Shown one piece after another: positions 8,116-14,837 of a DNA stretch of 15,635 bases. The notes below the pieces were generated by a model. The model searched no databases. It was given only the letters and a program-made list of their open reading frames with translations, and was not told the origin of the DNA. The stretch is from contig CAYOFY010000034.1 in assembly GCA_964403465.1 (NCBI GenBank), forward strand, positions 1 to 15,635. The letters are read 5' to 3'. The position numbers and the translations under genes were made by a program. Numbering within the stretch: position 1 is the first letter of the stretch; each line of letters opens with the position of its first letter. Source of the stretch: JAFGKM01 sp964403465. Its GTDB lineage: Bacteria > Ratteibacteria > UBA8468 > B48-G9 > JAFGKM01.

Positions 8116-9334
8116 CGCCGAGGTTTATCGCATCCTTGTTGGTGAGCAGGAGAAACAGAGAAATACGATAGGGCTTATTCCTTCTGAAAATATCGTCAGC
8201 AGGGAAGTTCTGCGTCTCGCCGGATCAGTATTCACGAACAAGTACGCTGAAGGCTATCCTGGAAGAAGGTACTATGGCGGATGCAAGTTTATTGATGAGA
8301 TTGAAGAGGTGGCGGTCAGGAGAGCATGTTTGCTTTTTAACTCGGAGCATGCCAACGTCCAGCCCCATTCCGGCAGCCAGGCTAACATGGCGGCCTATTT
8401 TTCGGTGCTCAAGCCGGGAGACAAGATTCTGGCCATGAACATACTTGCGGGTGGACACCTGACTCACGGTCTGCGTACGAATTTTTCCGGCACATTCTAT
8501 AATCCCGTATTCTACAATGTGGAAAGAGAGGACGAAAGGATATCCTACGAGAAAGTCAGGGAAATAGCGATTAGAGAGAAACCAAGGATGATAGTCTGCG
8601 GGGCAAGTTCTTATCCGAGAACCATAGATTTCATGAAATTTTGCGATATTGCAAGAGAAGTCGGGGCCTACATGCTCGCCGACATTGCGCACATTGCCGG
8701 CCTTGTGTCCGCAAAACTGCATCCCTCGCCTGTCGGACTTGCGGATTTTGTCACCTCAACGACGCACAAAACTCTGAGGGGACCCAGAGGAGGTTTTATA
8801 CTCTGCGGTAGCAGGTACAGGCATAAACTTGATAATTCAATTATTCCGGGCATACAGGGCGGACCTCTCATGCATATAGTAGCGGCAAAGGCGCTATCTT
8901 TCAAAGAAGCGATGCAGCCCGGATTCAATGACTACCAGAGGCAGATAATAAGAAACTGCAAGAAGTTATGCGATGAATTCAAGAAAAGAAGATACCGGGT
9001 TGTGAGCGGAGGAACGGATAACCATATGATGGTCATAGATCTCAGGGATAAAGGTATATATGGCAATGAATTTGAGAGCCTGCTTGAGAAGGTAGGCATA
9101 ATAGCAAATCATAATCTTATTCCCTTTGATCCTCAACCACCGAGGATTACAAGCGGCATAAGGATGGGCACACCTCTTGTTACAAGCAGGGGGATGAAAG
9201 AGAAAGACATGGAACTTATTGCGGGCTGGATAGACGATACATTGAGAAACAGAGGAAACGCGAGGGTTCTGAAAGATATTTCAAGACAGGTAAGGAGGTT
9301 TGCACGTGAATTTCCCATCTATCCACAGACCTGA
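8099..9334 (+). CDS. glyA: Serine hydroxymethyltransferase
   Basis: PLP enzyme converting serine plus tetrahydrofolate to glycine plus 5,10-methylene-THF, the main cellular source of both. The start is ATG at 8099, with GTGGAGG six nt upstream inside glyS. A TTG at 8084 would add five residues with no ribosome site. The 411 residues are close to the usual 410-420. Motifs: IGLIPSENIVS (24-34), KYAEGYPGRRYYGG (48-61), PHSGSQANMAAY (89-100), GGHLTHG (118-124), DIAHIAGLV (195-203), and the PLP-lysine segment TTHKTLRGPRGG with Lys224. The C-terminal PRITSGIRMGTP is also typical. It overlaps glyS by 17 nt, and the next gene starts within its 3' end. Linking glycine supply to a glycyl-tRNA synthetase subunit makes functional sense. 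Confidence 0.97.
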   Translation: MLRKIDAEVYRILVGEQEKQRNTIGLIPSENIVSREVLRLAGSVFTNKYAEGYPGRRYYGGCKFIDEIEEVAVRRACLLFNSEHANVQPHSGSQANMAAYFSVLKPGDKILAMNILAGGHLTHGLRTNFSGTFYNPVFYNVEREDERISYEKVREIAIREKPRMIVCGASSYPRTIDFMKFCDIAREVGAYMLADIAHIAGLVSAKLHPSPVGLADFVTSTTHKTLRGPRGGFILCGSRYRHKLDNSIIPGIQGGPLMHIVAAKALSFKEAMQPGFNDYQRQIIRNCKKLCDEFKKRRYRVVSGGTDNHMMVIDLRDKGIYGNEFESLLEKVGIIANHNLIPFDPQPPRITSGIRMGTPLVTSRGMKEKDMELIAGWIDDTLRNRGNARVLKDISRQVRRFAREFPIYPQT

Positions 9335-9770
9335 ATGGAATGAGTATTTCATGGAGATTGCCGAACTTGTAAGCAGCCGTTCCACTTGTATCAGAAGGAG
9401 GGTTGGAGCAGTACTCGTGAAGGAAAAGAGGATACTCGCAACCGGTTATAATGGCGCCCCTTCCGGGATAACCCATTGCGAAAAGATTGGCTGCCTGAGA
9501 GAGAAGATGAAGATACCTTCTGGCGAGCGTCATGAGTTATGCAGGGGATTGCATGCGGAACAGAATGCGATAATACAGGCTGCCTTTCATGGTATCTCAA
9601 TAAAAGGAAGCGTTCTTTACGTAACCTGCCGTCCCTGCAGTGTCTGTGCAAAGATGATCATCAACTCAGGCATAAAAGAGATAATCATAAAAGGAGGATA
9701 TCCGGACAGGATATCCGGGGAACTTCTGAAAGAAGCAGGGATTAAAATCACAACAGTATCAAAAAAGTAA
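9306..9770 (+). CDS. dCMP deaminase (ComEB-type zinc cytidine deaminase family)
   Basis: Zinc enzyme predicted to deaminate dCMP to dUMP, the substrate of thymidylate synthase. The GTG at 9306 is the best start because GGAGG (9294-9298) lies seven nt upstream; a TTG at 9300 would be one nt from that site. This gives 154 residues. The catalytic site is HAEQNAI (83-89, His83 zinc ligand and Glu85 proton shuttle) with Cys111 and Cys114 in PCSVC. The segment GYNGAPSGITHCEKIGCLRE (47-66) is characteristic of dCMP deaminases rather than of tRNA or free-cytidine deaminases. It overlaps the glyA end by 29 nt and shares a TAATG junction with recJ. A role in competence (the comEB name) is not implied. 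Confidence 0.9.
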   Translation: MNFPSIHRPEWNEYFMEIAELVSSRSTCIRRRVGAVLVKEKRILATGYNGAPSGITHCEKIGCLREKMKIPSGERHELCRGLHAEQNAIIQAAFHGISIKGSVLYVTCRPCSVCAKMIINSGIKEIIIKGGYPDRISGELLKEAGIKITTVSKK

Positions 9771-11383
9771 TGATGAAGCAACATTGCATACCTCACCTGA
9801 TAGGAAAAATTCTTGCCAGCAGGGGCTTCATGACCGAGAAATCCATGATGGAATTTCTCTATTCCAGCATCTCAAGTCTTTCCGAGCCATTTTCAATCCC
9901 TTCAATAAGAGAGGGTTGTGAGATTCTCAAAAAGTCACTGCTGAACAGGGAGAAAATTTTTATTTACGGAGACGGGGATACCGACGGAATATGTTCCGTC
10001 TATCTACTGCTGAAGTTTTTTGAGACTGTGTCATGCGAGGTCTCCTTCAGGTTGACGCACAGGCTTGATGAGGATTACGAGATAGAGGAAGACCTCATGG
10101 ATGACCTTGCCAGGGACGGATATTCTCTGCTGATCGCGGTTGACTGCGGTATCTCCTCCCTGACGGCTCTCAGGAAAGCGGAAAAGGAAGGGATAAAATG
10201 CATAATCCTTGACCATCACATAGGAGATCGTTCAAGACTGCCAGAGTCTCATACGTACATAAATCCATGGATAGGCACCCTGTGGTCTGAAGAAACCCGG
10301 AATCTCAGTGGAGCGGCCATTGTTTTCAAATTCGTGGAAGGTATGGGTCTCCTGCTTCCCGGAATAGCGGAGAACGATTTTCACAATTCAATTGAAATAG
10401 CCTGTCTTTCCATACTGGCGGACTCTCTTCCCCTGACCGGAGAAAACAGGATACTTGTTAAAGAAGGTTTGCGGCGACTGCCTTTTACGAAAATAAGTGC
10501 TTTAGCATACCTTATTGAAACTCTGGATCTGCGAACACCTCTCAACCAGAAAGATGTGGCCATGAAGATAATTCCGAGGCTTAACTCTCCCGGGAGACTG
10601 GGTAAACCTGAGGTAGCACTGAATTTTCTGATGCAAGACGACTATCCCAGGATAGCAGAACTCAAGGAAGAAATGGAAAGAATGGACAGGAAAAGGTATC
10701 ACAGCGTGGTCAAAGAAATGCAGTATCTATCGGATAGAAAAGAAGATGATTCGGGATTTGTTATCTCAGAGAGTATTTCACCCGGCATATGCGGGATAAT
10801 AGCTTCAAGATTGTCTGTCAAGTGCAATAAGCCTTTTCTGGTCGGATGCAAAAGCGGAAATCTTGTAAGGGGATCCATCAGGGCGCCAAGAGGATATGAC
10901 CTTTACGAAAAGCTCAAGCCCGTCGGTAAATTTATGCAGTCGTTTGGCGGTCATACAGGGGCAATGGGTTTCAAATGTTCTGAATTGAATCTTGCCAGTA
11001 TAAGAAAATTCTGGGAAGGTGTTGAATGGAAAGCGGAATCTTCTGAAGACTATTACGACTGTGTTCTGGAATTGGAAGATCTTACTCCGGAACTGATAGG
11101 ACAAATCAACGAGTATCTGGGGCCTTTCGGGAAGGGAAATCCTGAACCCGTCTTCTTTTGCAGGGAGGTTGTTGTCAGGAACATAACGCGCAGCAGTCAG
11201 AAAGAAAAGAGGAGTTTCTGGGTTAAGAAGAAAAACAACATATACGAATCCTTCCTTTCAGAAAAAATTAGAACCATGCCAGTGAACGGTGAAATGATAG
11301 ACATACTGTATACGCCCCATAAGAAGGATGCCAGGGGATTATACAGGATATATATCAGAATCAAAGGATTTCATGCTTCCTGA
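9770..11383 (+). CDS. recJ: Single-stranded-DNA-specific exonuclease RecJ (DHH/DHHA1)
   Basis: 5'-3' single-strand exonuclease of recombination and mismatch repair. This 537-residue protein is somewhat shorter than E. coli RecJ (577) but has all core parts. Motif I is YGDGDTDGICS (66-76, Asp68/70/72). Motif II is VDCGIS (124-129), and the DHH triad is LDHHIG (147-152). Motif IV is LADSLPLTGENR (216-227), followed by LNSPGRLG (271-278). The DHHA1 domain has PGICGIIASRLS (338-349) and GGHTGAMGF (393-401), and the OB region has PFGKGNPEPVFF (452-463). Motif I differs from the common DYDADG by Gly at the aromatic position, while the metal-binding aspartates remain. The start is in a TAATG overlap (9770 or 9773) with no ribosome site, so coupling to the upstream gene is likely. 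Its 3' end overlaps convergent rpmB by 13 nt. Confidence 0.93.
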   Translation: MMKQHCIPHLIGKILASRGFMTEKSMMEFLYSSISSLSEPFSIPSIREGCEILKKSLLNREKIFIYGDGDTDGICSVYLLLKFFETVSCEVSFRLTHRLDEDYEIEEDLMDDLARDGYSLLIAVDCGISSLTALRKAEKEGIKCIILDHHIGDRSRLPESHTYINPWIGTLWSEETRNLSGAAIVFKFVEGMGLLLPGIAENDFHNSIEIACLSILADSLPLTGENRILVKEGLRRLPFTKISALAYLIETLDLRTPLNQKDVAMKIIPRLNSPGRLGKPEVALNFLMQDDYPRIAELKEEMERMDRKRYHSVVKEMQYLSDRKEDDSGFVISESISPGICGIIASRLSVKCNKPFLVGCKSGNLVRGSIRAPRGYDLYEKLKPVGKFMQSFGGHTGAMGFKCSELNLASIRKFWEGVEWKAESSEDYYDCVLELEDLTPELIGQINEYLGPFGKGNPEPVFFCREVVVRNITRSSQKEKRSFWVKKKNNIYESFLSEKIRTMPVNGEMIDILYTPHKKDARGLYRIYIRIKGFHAS

Positions 11384-11589
11384 CTGGAGATTTCCTGTCT
11401 GGCAGGCCTTCTTATCTTACCCGACTTGATGCAGGTTGTGCAAACGTTGATCCTTTTCCTTTTACCACCCTCTTCTACAAGAACTCTCTGTATGTTCGGT
11501 TTCCATACCCTGCGTGTTCTCACATTTGAGTGACTCTTGCTGTTTCCTGTTTTATTCTTTTTTCCGCAAATCTCGCACACTTTGCCCAT
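11371..11589 (-). CDS. rpmB: 50S ribosomal protein L28, zinc-binding form
   Basis: Small large-subunit ribosomal protein of 72 residues. The N-terminal MGKVCEICGK and the central SHSNVRTRRVWKPNIQ (19-34) are typical of L28. Cys5, Cys8, Cys50 and Cys53 form the four-cysteine zinc site of the C+ type; E. coli L28 lacks this site. The start ATG at 11587-11589 has AAGGGAG about seven nt upstream. The C-terminus overlaps the convergent recJ 3' end by 13 nt, and no terminator is evident there. It lies downstream of the O-antigen-ligase gene, probably by chance rather than function, and likely has its own promoter (11726-11755). Confidence 0.95.
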   Translation of the reverse strand: MGKVCEICGKKNKTGNSKSHSNVRTRRVWKPNIQRVLVEEGGKRKRINVCTTCIKSGKIRRPARQEISSQEA

Positions 11590-11633
11590 AATATTCTCCC
11601 TTTACTCCGCTTGTGCCGTTTCTGTTTTTCGGG

Positions 11634-11670
11634 GAACGCTCACCCGCTGAGATTTCCAGGTGAGGGGTTC
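11634..11670 (-). promoter_or_regulatory. Imperfect stem-loop in the rpmB leader
   Basis: Arms GAAC + CTCACC and GGTGAG + GTTC pair around a small internal bulge, with a 14-nt loop. The hairpin lies in the 94-nt gap between the ligase stop and the rpmB start. On the minus strand it is followed by CCCGAAAAACAG, with no U-run, so it is a poor intrinsic terminator. It might be a leader structure controlling rpmB or an mRNA 3'-end stabiliser for the polysaccharide transcript. The pairing is visible; the role is unknown. Confidence 0.4.
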
Positions 11671-11683
11671 CTGATTTCTGTTT

Positions 11684-13408
11684 CTATGTTTTCCCCTCTG
11701 CCCTCAGCAAATTCATAATCCTATTAGCATAATCGTTTTTGGGGTCAATTGTCAAGACCTTATTCAAATAGGAAACCGCATGAGGCACGTCATTGTAGAA
11801 CATGAGGTAAATGGATGATATCGTGCACAGAATATCCTTGTCATAGGGGTTAAACCATTCGGCCCATTTGCAATAGTAAAGCGATCTTTCATAATCTCCC
11901 TCTCTGAGATAGACAGCGCCGAGATTTGCGTCAGTCTTTGCAAAATGAGGGAAGATTGAACTGTTGATTTTTAAGTAGATTCTTCTCGCCTCTTCCAGAT
12001 TTCCAGCTTCACCATGGGCGAAAGCCATTTTGTACCACGCTTCGTAATTGTATGGATTCAAAGAACACACAATCAAATAATTATCTATGGAGGTTTTGAA
12101 ATCCCCTGCATCTCTTGCCCAGATACCTCTTTTGAGATAGACCTCGGGCATGATTCTGTAAAACGAGGTAAATACGCACATAACGAAACCCGCTGTACCT
12201 ATTGCATACCACAGGGCACGGGATATATTGAAAGATATCTCGCGTGGCTTATCCAGTTTTCCCGCGGACAGTCCCATCAGGAACCAGAAATACATTGCCG
12301 TGGAAGGATTTCTGAGGTTGGTTGAAAAGATGTTGTCAGCAAGAACGGCTGCAATTCCCGCTATACAACCCTTAATAAGCAGACTTTCAAAAGGAACGTT
12401 CTCGCGTTTCTGTTTGGAGCCCCATATGATAATTATGGCCAGCCCCATGAAAAGCAAAAGTCCGATAATTCCGTTTTCGGACAGTATCTGGAGGTATTCA
12501 TTGTGTGCATGGATGGTTACAGGCGTTGCCTGGGGTCGCAGGAAGTATTCCCTTATCCTGTAAAAAGGATAGAAGAAAACGAAGTTGCCGGTTCCCCATC
12601 CCGTAAACGGTCTGCGTTTTATCATTTCCAGCGCACCTCTCCAGAGATACCATCTTATGTCCGTATCTATCCACCGAAGAATTTGACGGTAGGACAATAT
12701 TCCTGCCAGGAAAATAGTGACATACCCGCCCCATTTTCTCATGCCTTTATTGTTTACGAGAAACATGAGTGTTGATACACCGAAAAGCGAGCCGAAAATT
12801 GCTGCCCTGGACCTCGTTGCAATGATGGATAGAAAAACAATGGCCACGAAAAAAAGGAGGATATATCGTTTTATCCGGGTATTCTCCTTTATGAAAAGCA
12901 TTGCAAAAGCGATGGGAAGCAACATGATCGCATGGCCTGCAAAAAAATTGGGATTACCGAATGTAGATATGGCGTATTTCCTTGGTCCTATGAAATTGAC
13001 CAGTGCAGTAAGAGAGGCGATGAAACCGGCAGAAAGCCAGATGTATAAATAATTCCTGTCAAAATCCATGTTCGCAGCGCAGATAAAAATCAAAAGATAC
13101 AAAATATAATCTTCAAGTGTCCTTGCCGCGCCGTATCCGAATGGGGCGGTAAAAGAGGAAATGAGAATCCAGGAAAAAAACATCAAAAATATGATGAGGT
13201 TTTTAATTTCAAAAACAAAATTCCTTTTTCTAATGATGAATAAGGCCGACAGTAGTATAACGAGAAGATATCCTGTAATATTCTTTACAAGGGTATAGTC
13301 GTAAGCCGGTTTGAACAGAATCAAAGGTCCGGCAAACAGGAATAACAATATTGCCGTACATTCGTATATCCTTGGGGTAACCTCCGCCTTCCTGTCAGTG
13401 TTTTTCAT
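11684..13408 (-). CDS. O-antigen ligase/polymerase family membrane protein with C-terminal TPRs
   Basis: Multi-pass inner-membrane protein of the Wzy_C/WaaL superfamily, which either joins O-antigen to lipid A-core or polymerises repeat units. The first ~415 of 574 residues hold about eleven hydrophobic segments. Family signatures are STFGNPNFFAGHA (148-160), IIATRSRAAIFG (195-206) and the large periplasmic loop with GWGTGNF (270-276). Next come HAHNEYLQILSENG (300-313, candidate catalytic His302) and GIIGLLLF. From about 420 the protein is soluble and helical, with TPR-like units such as NYEAWYKMAFAHGEAGNLEE (454-473), ANLGAVYLREGDYERSLYYC (494-513) and a last one at 528-560. The start at 13408 has GGG seven nt upstream. 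It follows the priming transferase gene across a 136-nt repeat-bearing gap. Ligase versus polymerase cannot be decided. Confidence 0.85.
   Translation of the reverse strand: MKNTDRKAEVTPRIYECTAILLFLFAGPLILFKPAYDYTLVKNITGYLLVILLSALFIIRKRNFVFEIKNLIIFLMFFSWILISSFTAPFGYGAARTLEDYILYLLIFICAANMDFDRNYLYIWLSAGFIASLTALVNFIGPRKYAISTFGNPNFFAGHAIMLLPIAFAMLFIKENTRIKRYILLFFVAIVFLSIIATRSRAAIFGSLFGVSTLMFLVNNKGMRKWGGYVTIFLAGILSYRQILRWIDTDIRWYLWRGALEMIKRRPFTGWGTGNFVFFYPFYRIREYFLRPQATPVTIHAHNEYLQILSENGIIGLLLFMGLAIIIIWGSKQKRENVPFESLLIKGCIAGIAAVLADNIFSTNLRNPSTAMYFWFLMGLSAGKLDKPREISFNISRALWYAIGTAGFVMCVFTSFYRIMPEVYLKRGIWARDAGDFKTSIDNYLIVCSLNPYNYEAWYKMAFAHGEAGNLEEARRIYLKINSSIFPHFAKTDANLGAVYLREGDYERSLYYCKWAEWFNPYDKDILCTISSIYLMFYNDVPHAVSYLNKVLTIDPKNDYANRIMNLLRAEGKT
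11726..11755 (-). promoter_or_regulatory. Possible internal promoter for rpmB
   Basis: On the minus strand a perfect TTGACA (11750-11755) is followed, after 18 nt, by TATGCT (11726-11731, four of six matches). It lies inside the last codons of the ligase gene. The predicted start near 11719 would give rpmB a leader of about 130 nt containing the stem-loop at 11634-11670. The motif is seen; activity is inferred. A ribosomal protein gene behind a polysaccharide locus would be expected to need its own promoter. Confidence 0.42.
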
Positions 13409-13429
13409 CCTTCATCCCTTTCCCGGGTT

Positions 13430-13527
13430 GTCGTTGCGAGGTTTACCCGCCGTAGCCTTGGCGCAGGCGGGAGCGAAGCGACGCGGCACTCTCCGGAATT
13501 GCTTCACCTGCTTTACCCGCCGCAGGT
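13430..13527. repeat. Composite REP-like palindromic repeat, one element apparently inside another
   Basis: This fills most of the 136-nt gap between the ligase and priming-transferase genes. Half-sites GTCGTTGCGAGG (13430-13441) and AGCGAAGCGACG (13472-13483) read together as a REP-like motif of the widespread GTCATTGCGAGG/AGCGAAGCGACG type. They are split by a 30-nt GC-rich segment (13442-13471) with its own arms CCCGCC (13446-13451) and GGCGGG (13466-13471). Further on, ACCTGC (13506-13511) and GCAGGT (13522-13527) form a second perfect hairpin. The loop of that hairpin repeats TTTACCCGCC, which also begins the 30-nt segment. The region is GC-rich against AT-richer flanks and has no ORF of its own on the coding strand. 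It lies within a presumed transcript, so it may fold in mRNA. Confidence 0.7.
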
Positions 13528-13544
13528 CCCTTGGTCCGCAGATA

Positions 13545-14837
13545 TTAAAACGCATTCCTTAAAGCTCCTGGAGAAAGCAGGATTATTGCAAGGTCAAGCC
13601 ATATGGTCCAGTTTTCAATATAGTAAAGGTCGTATTGAAACCGTTCCTCCGGCTCAATGTGCCCTCCCCTCAAACCGTGAATCTGTGCCCATCCTGTAAG
13701 CCCTGGCCGTACACTAAGACGCAGCGGGAAAAAGTCATGCTCAAAGAAAAATCTATCCTCTATTGATATGGGTCTTGGTCCTACGAGCGACATCTCTCCG
13801 TTAACGATATTGAAAATTTGAGGGAGTTCATCTATGTTGTATTTCCTCAAAATTCTGCCAGTTCTTGTAATTCTTTCATCGTCCGGGCGGGTATAGGGGG
13901 TCTTCTGGAGAGAGGATGTTTTCATGGTCCTGAATTTGAAAATCCTGAAGACTTTGCCTCTGTACCCCACCCTGTTCTGTCTGAAAAATACCGGACCGCG
14001 TGAATCGGCAGAAATTATGAAACAAAACAAAGGCAGAGTGATGCAGAACAGAAGGAATATAATCCACCCTATGACAATATCGGAAAATTTTTTCAGAAAC
14101 CAGCCGGGGAACTTTTCAACGGGCGTTCTTCCCGTAACAAGGAAGGGAAGGCCGTCAATATCGTCAACCTCTCCTGAATAAAGGAACTGATATATTTCAG
14201 GAATAAGGTAGAGTTGGAGTTTATGTTCATCGGCGAATTTCACCAGTTTAAGATTTTCTTCGTAGTCCCTGGGGCCTGCTATCATAATAAGGTGTTTTTT
14301 CGTTTCCATTTTATTTTTCAACAGTTGCTCGTCAAACTGTGGAAAAATATCGGGGCATATTTTCCCGGCGGAATGCATCTTCAGACGTTTCACAAAAGAG
14401 TCAATGCGTGTACCGGAGCCGATTATCAAAACATTCTTTTTTTCCATCCGTTCTGTTTTTGCAAAAACAGAGTGGCAAAGCCAGAGTAGCATAAACGAAA
14501 AAATTACCGCAAAGCCGACCGCCAGCCTTGAATATGAAAAACCCCTGTAGAAAAACGTCCCCGCGGTGAGGATGACCGCTGTCCAGAAAGTCCCCTGTAT
14601 CAGGGCGGCAAGCTCCTTGACGAGGTTAGAGAACAATCTTTTTCTGTAAATGCCGAGAGATGTCAGAATGAGGAGGTATGCCATAACGGCAAATAACGTA
14701 ATGTTGAAGTAGAAATAAATAGAGGGTACTCCCTTTTCGGGGAAGAATCCCGTATAGAATCTGAAGTAATATCCCATCAGGAATGAGACATATATAATTA
14801 CTCCATCAAAAAGTATCAGAAGTTTTTTTCTTTCCAT
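13545..14837 (-). CDS. Polyprenyl-phosphate glycosylphosphotransferase (WbaP/WcaJ-type priming enzyme)
   Basis: Integral inner-membrane enzyme that starts surface-polysaccharide assembly by moving a sugar-1-phosphate from a nucleotide sugar to undecaprenyl phosphate. The 430 residues have the large-family architecture. Four N-terminal membrane helices lie near 8-25, 41-63, 82-98 and 106-125, followed by a Rossmann-like regulatory domain beginning KNVLIIGSGT (134-143). A membrane-inserting helix at about 252-276 leads into the catalytic domain. Catalytic-domain motifs are DSRGPVFFRQNRVG (278-291), FKFRTM (300-305), YNIDELPQ with Asp336-Glu337, VGPRP (352-356) and RPGLTGWAQIHGLRG (377-391). The start at 14837 overlaps the upstream glycosyltransferase gene by 32 nt, so translation is probably coupled. 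The sugar used cannot be read from the sequence. Confidence 0.93.
   Translation of the reverse strand: MERKKLLILFDGVIIYVSFLMGYYFRFYTGFFPEKGVPSIYFYFNITLFAVMAYLLILTSLGIYRKRLFSNLVKELAALIQGTFWTAVILTAGTFFYRGFSYSRLAVGFAVIFSFMLLWLCHSVFAKTERMEKKNVLIIGSGTRIDSFVKRLKMHSAGKICPDIFPQFDEQLLKNKMETKKHLIMIAGPRDYEENLKLVKFADEHKLQLYLIPEIYQFLYSGEVDDIDGLPFLVTGRTPVEKFPGWFLKKFSDIVIGWIIFLLFCITLPLFCFIISADSRGPVFFRQNRVGYRGKVFRIFKFRTMKTSSLQKTPYTRPDDERITRTGRILRKYNIDELPQIFNIVNGEMSLVGPRPISIEDRFFFEHDFFPLRLSVRPGLTGWAQIHGLRGGHIEPEERFQYDLYYIENWTIWLDLAIILLSPGALRNAF

Noticed and set aside
9300..9305. TTG start for the dCMP deaminase gene
   Set aside because: It would be one nt from the GGAGG site; the GTG at 9306 has ideal spacing.
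11390..11402. Small palindrome CCTGTCTGGCAGG near the recJ 3' end as a terminator
   Set aside because: The four-base-pair stem is inside rpmB coding sequence and is not followed by a real U-run.
13430..13527. CRISPR array or insertion-sequence remnant in the ligase/priming-enzyme gap
   Set aside because: There are no regularly spaced identical repeats with unique spacers and no transposase fragment; REP-like small palindromes fit better.
13311..13699. Plus-strand open frames across the repeat region
   Set aside because: They are opposite conserved minus-strand genes and a GC-rich palindrome, with no recognisable protein features.
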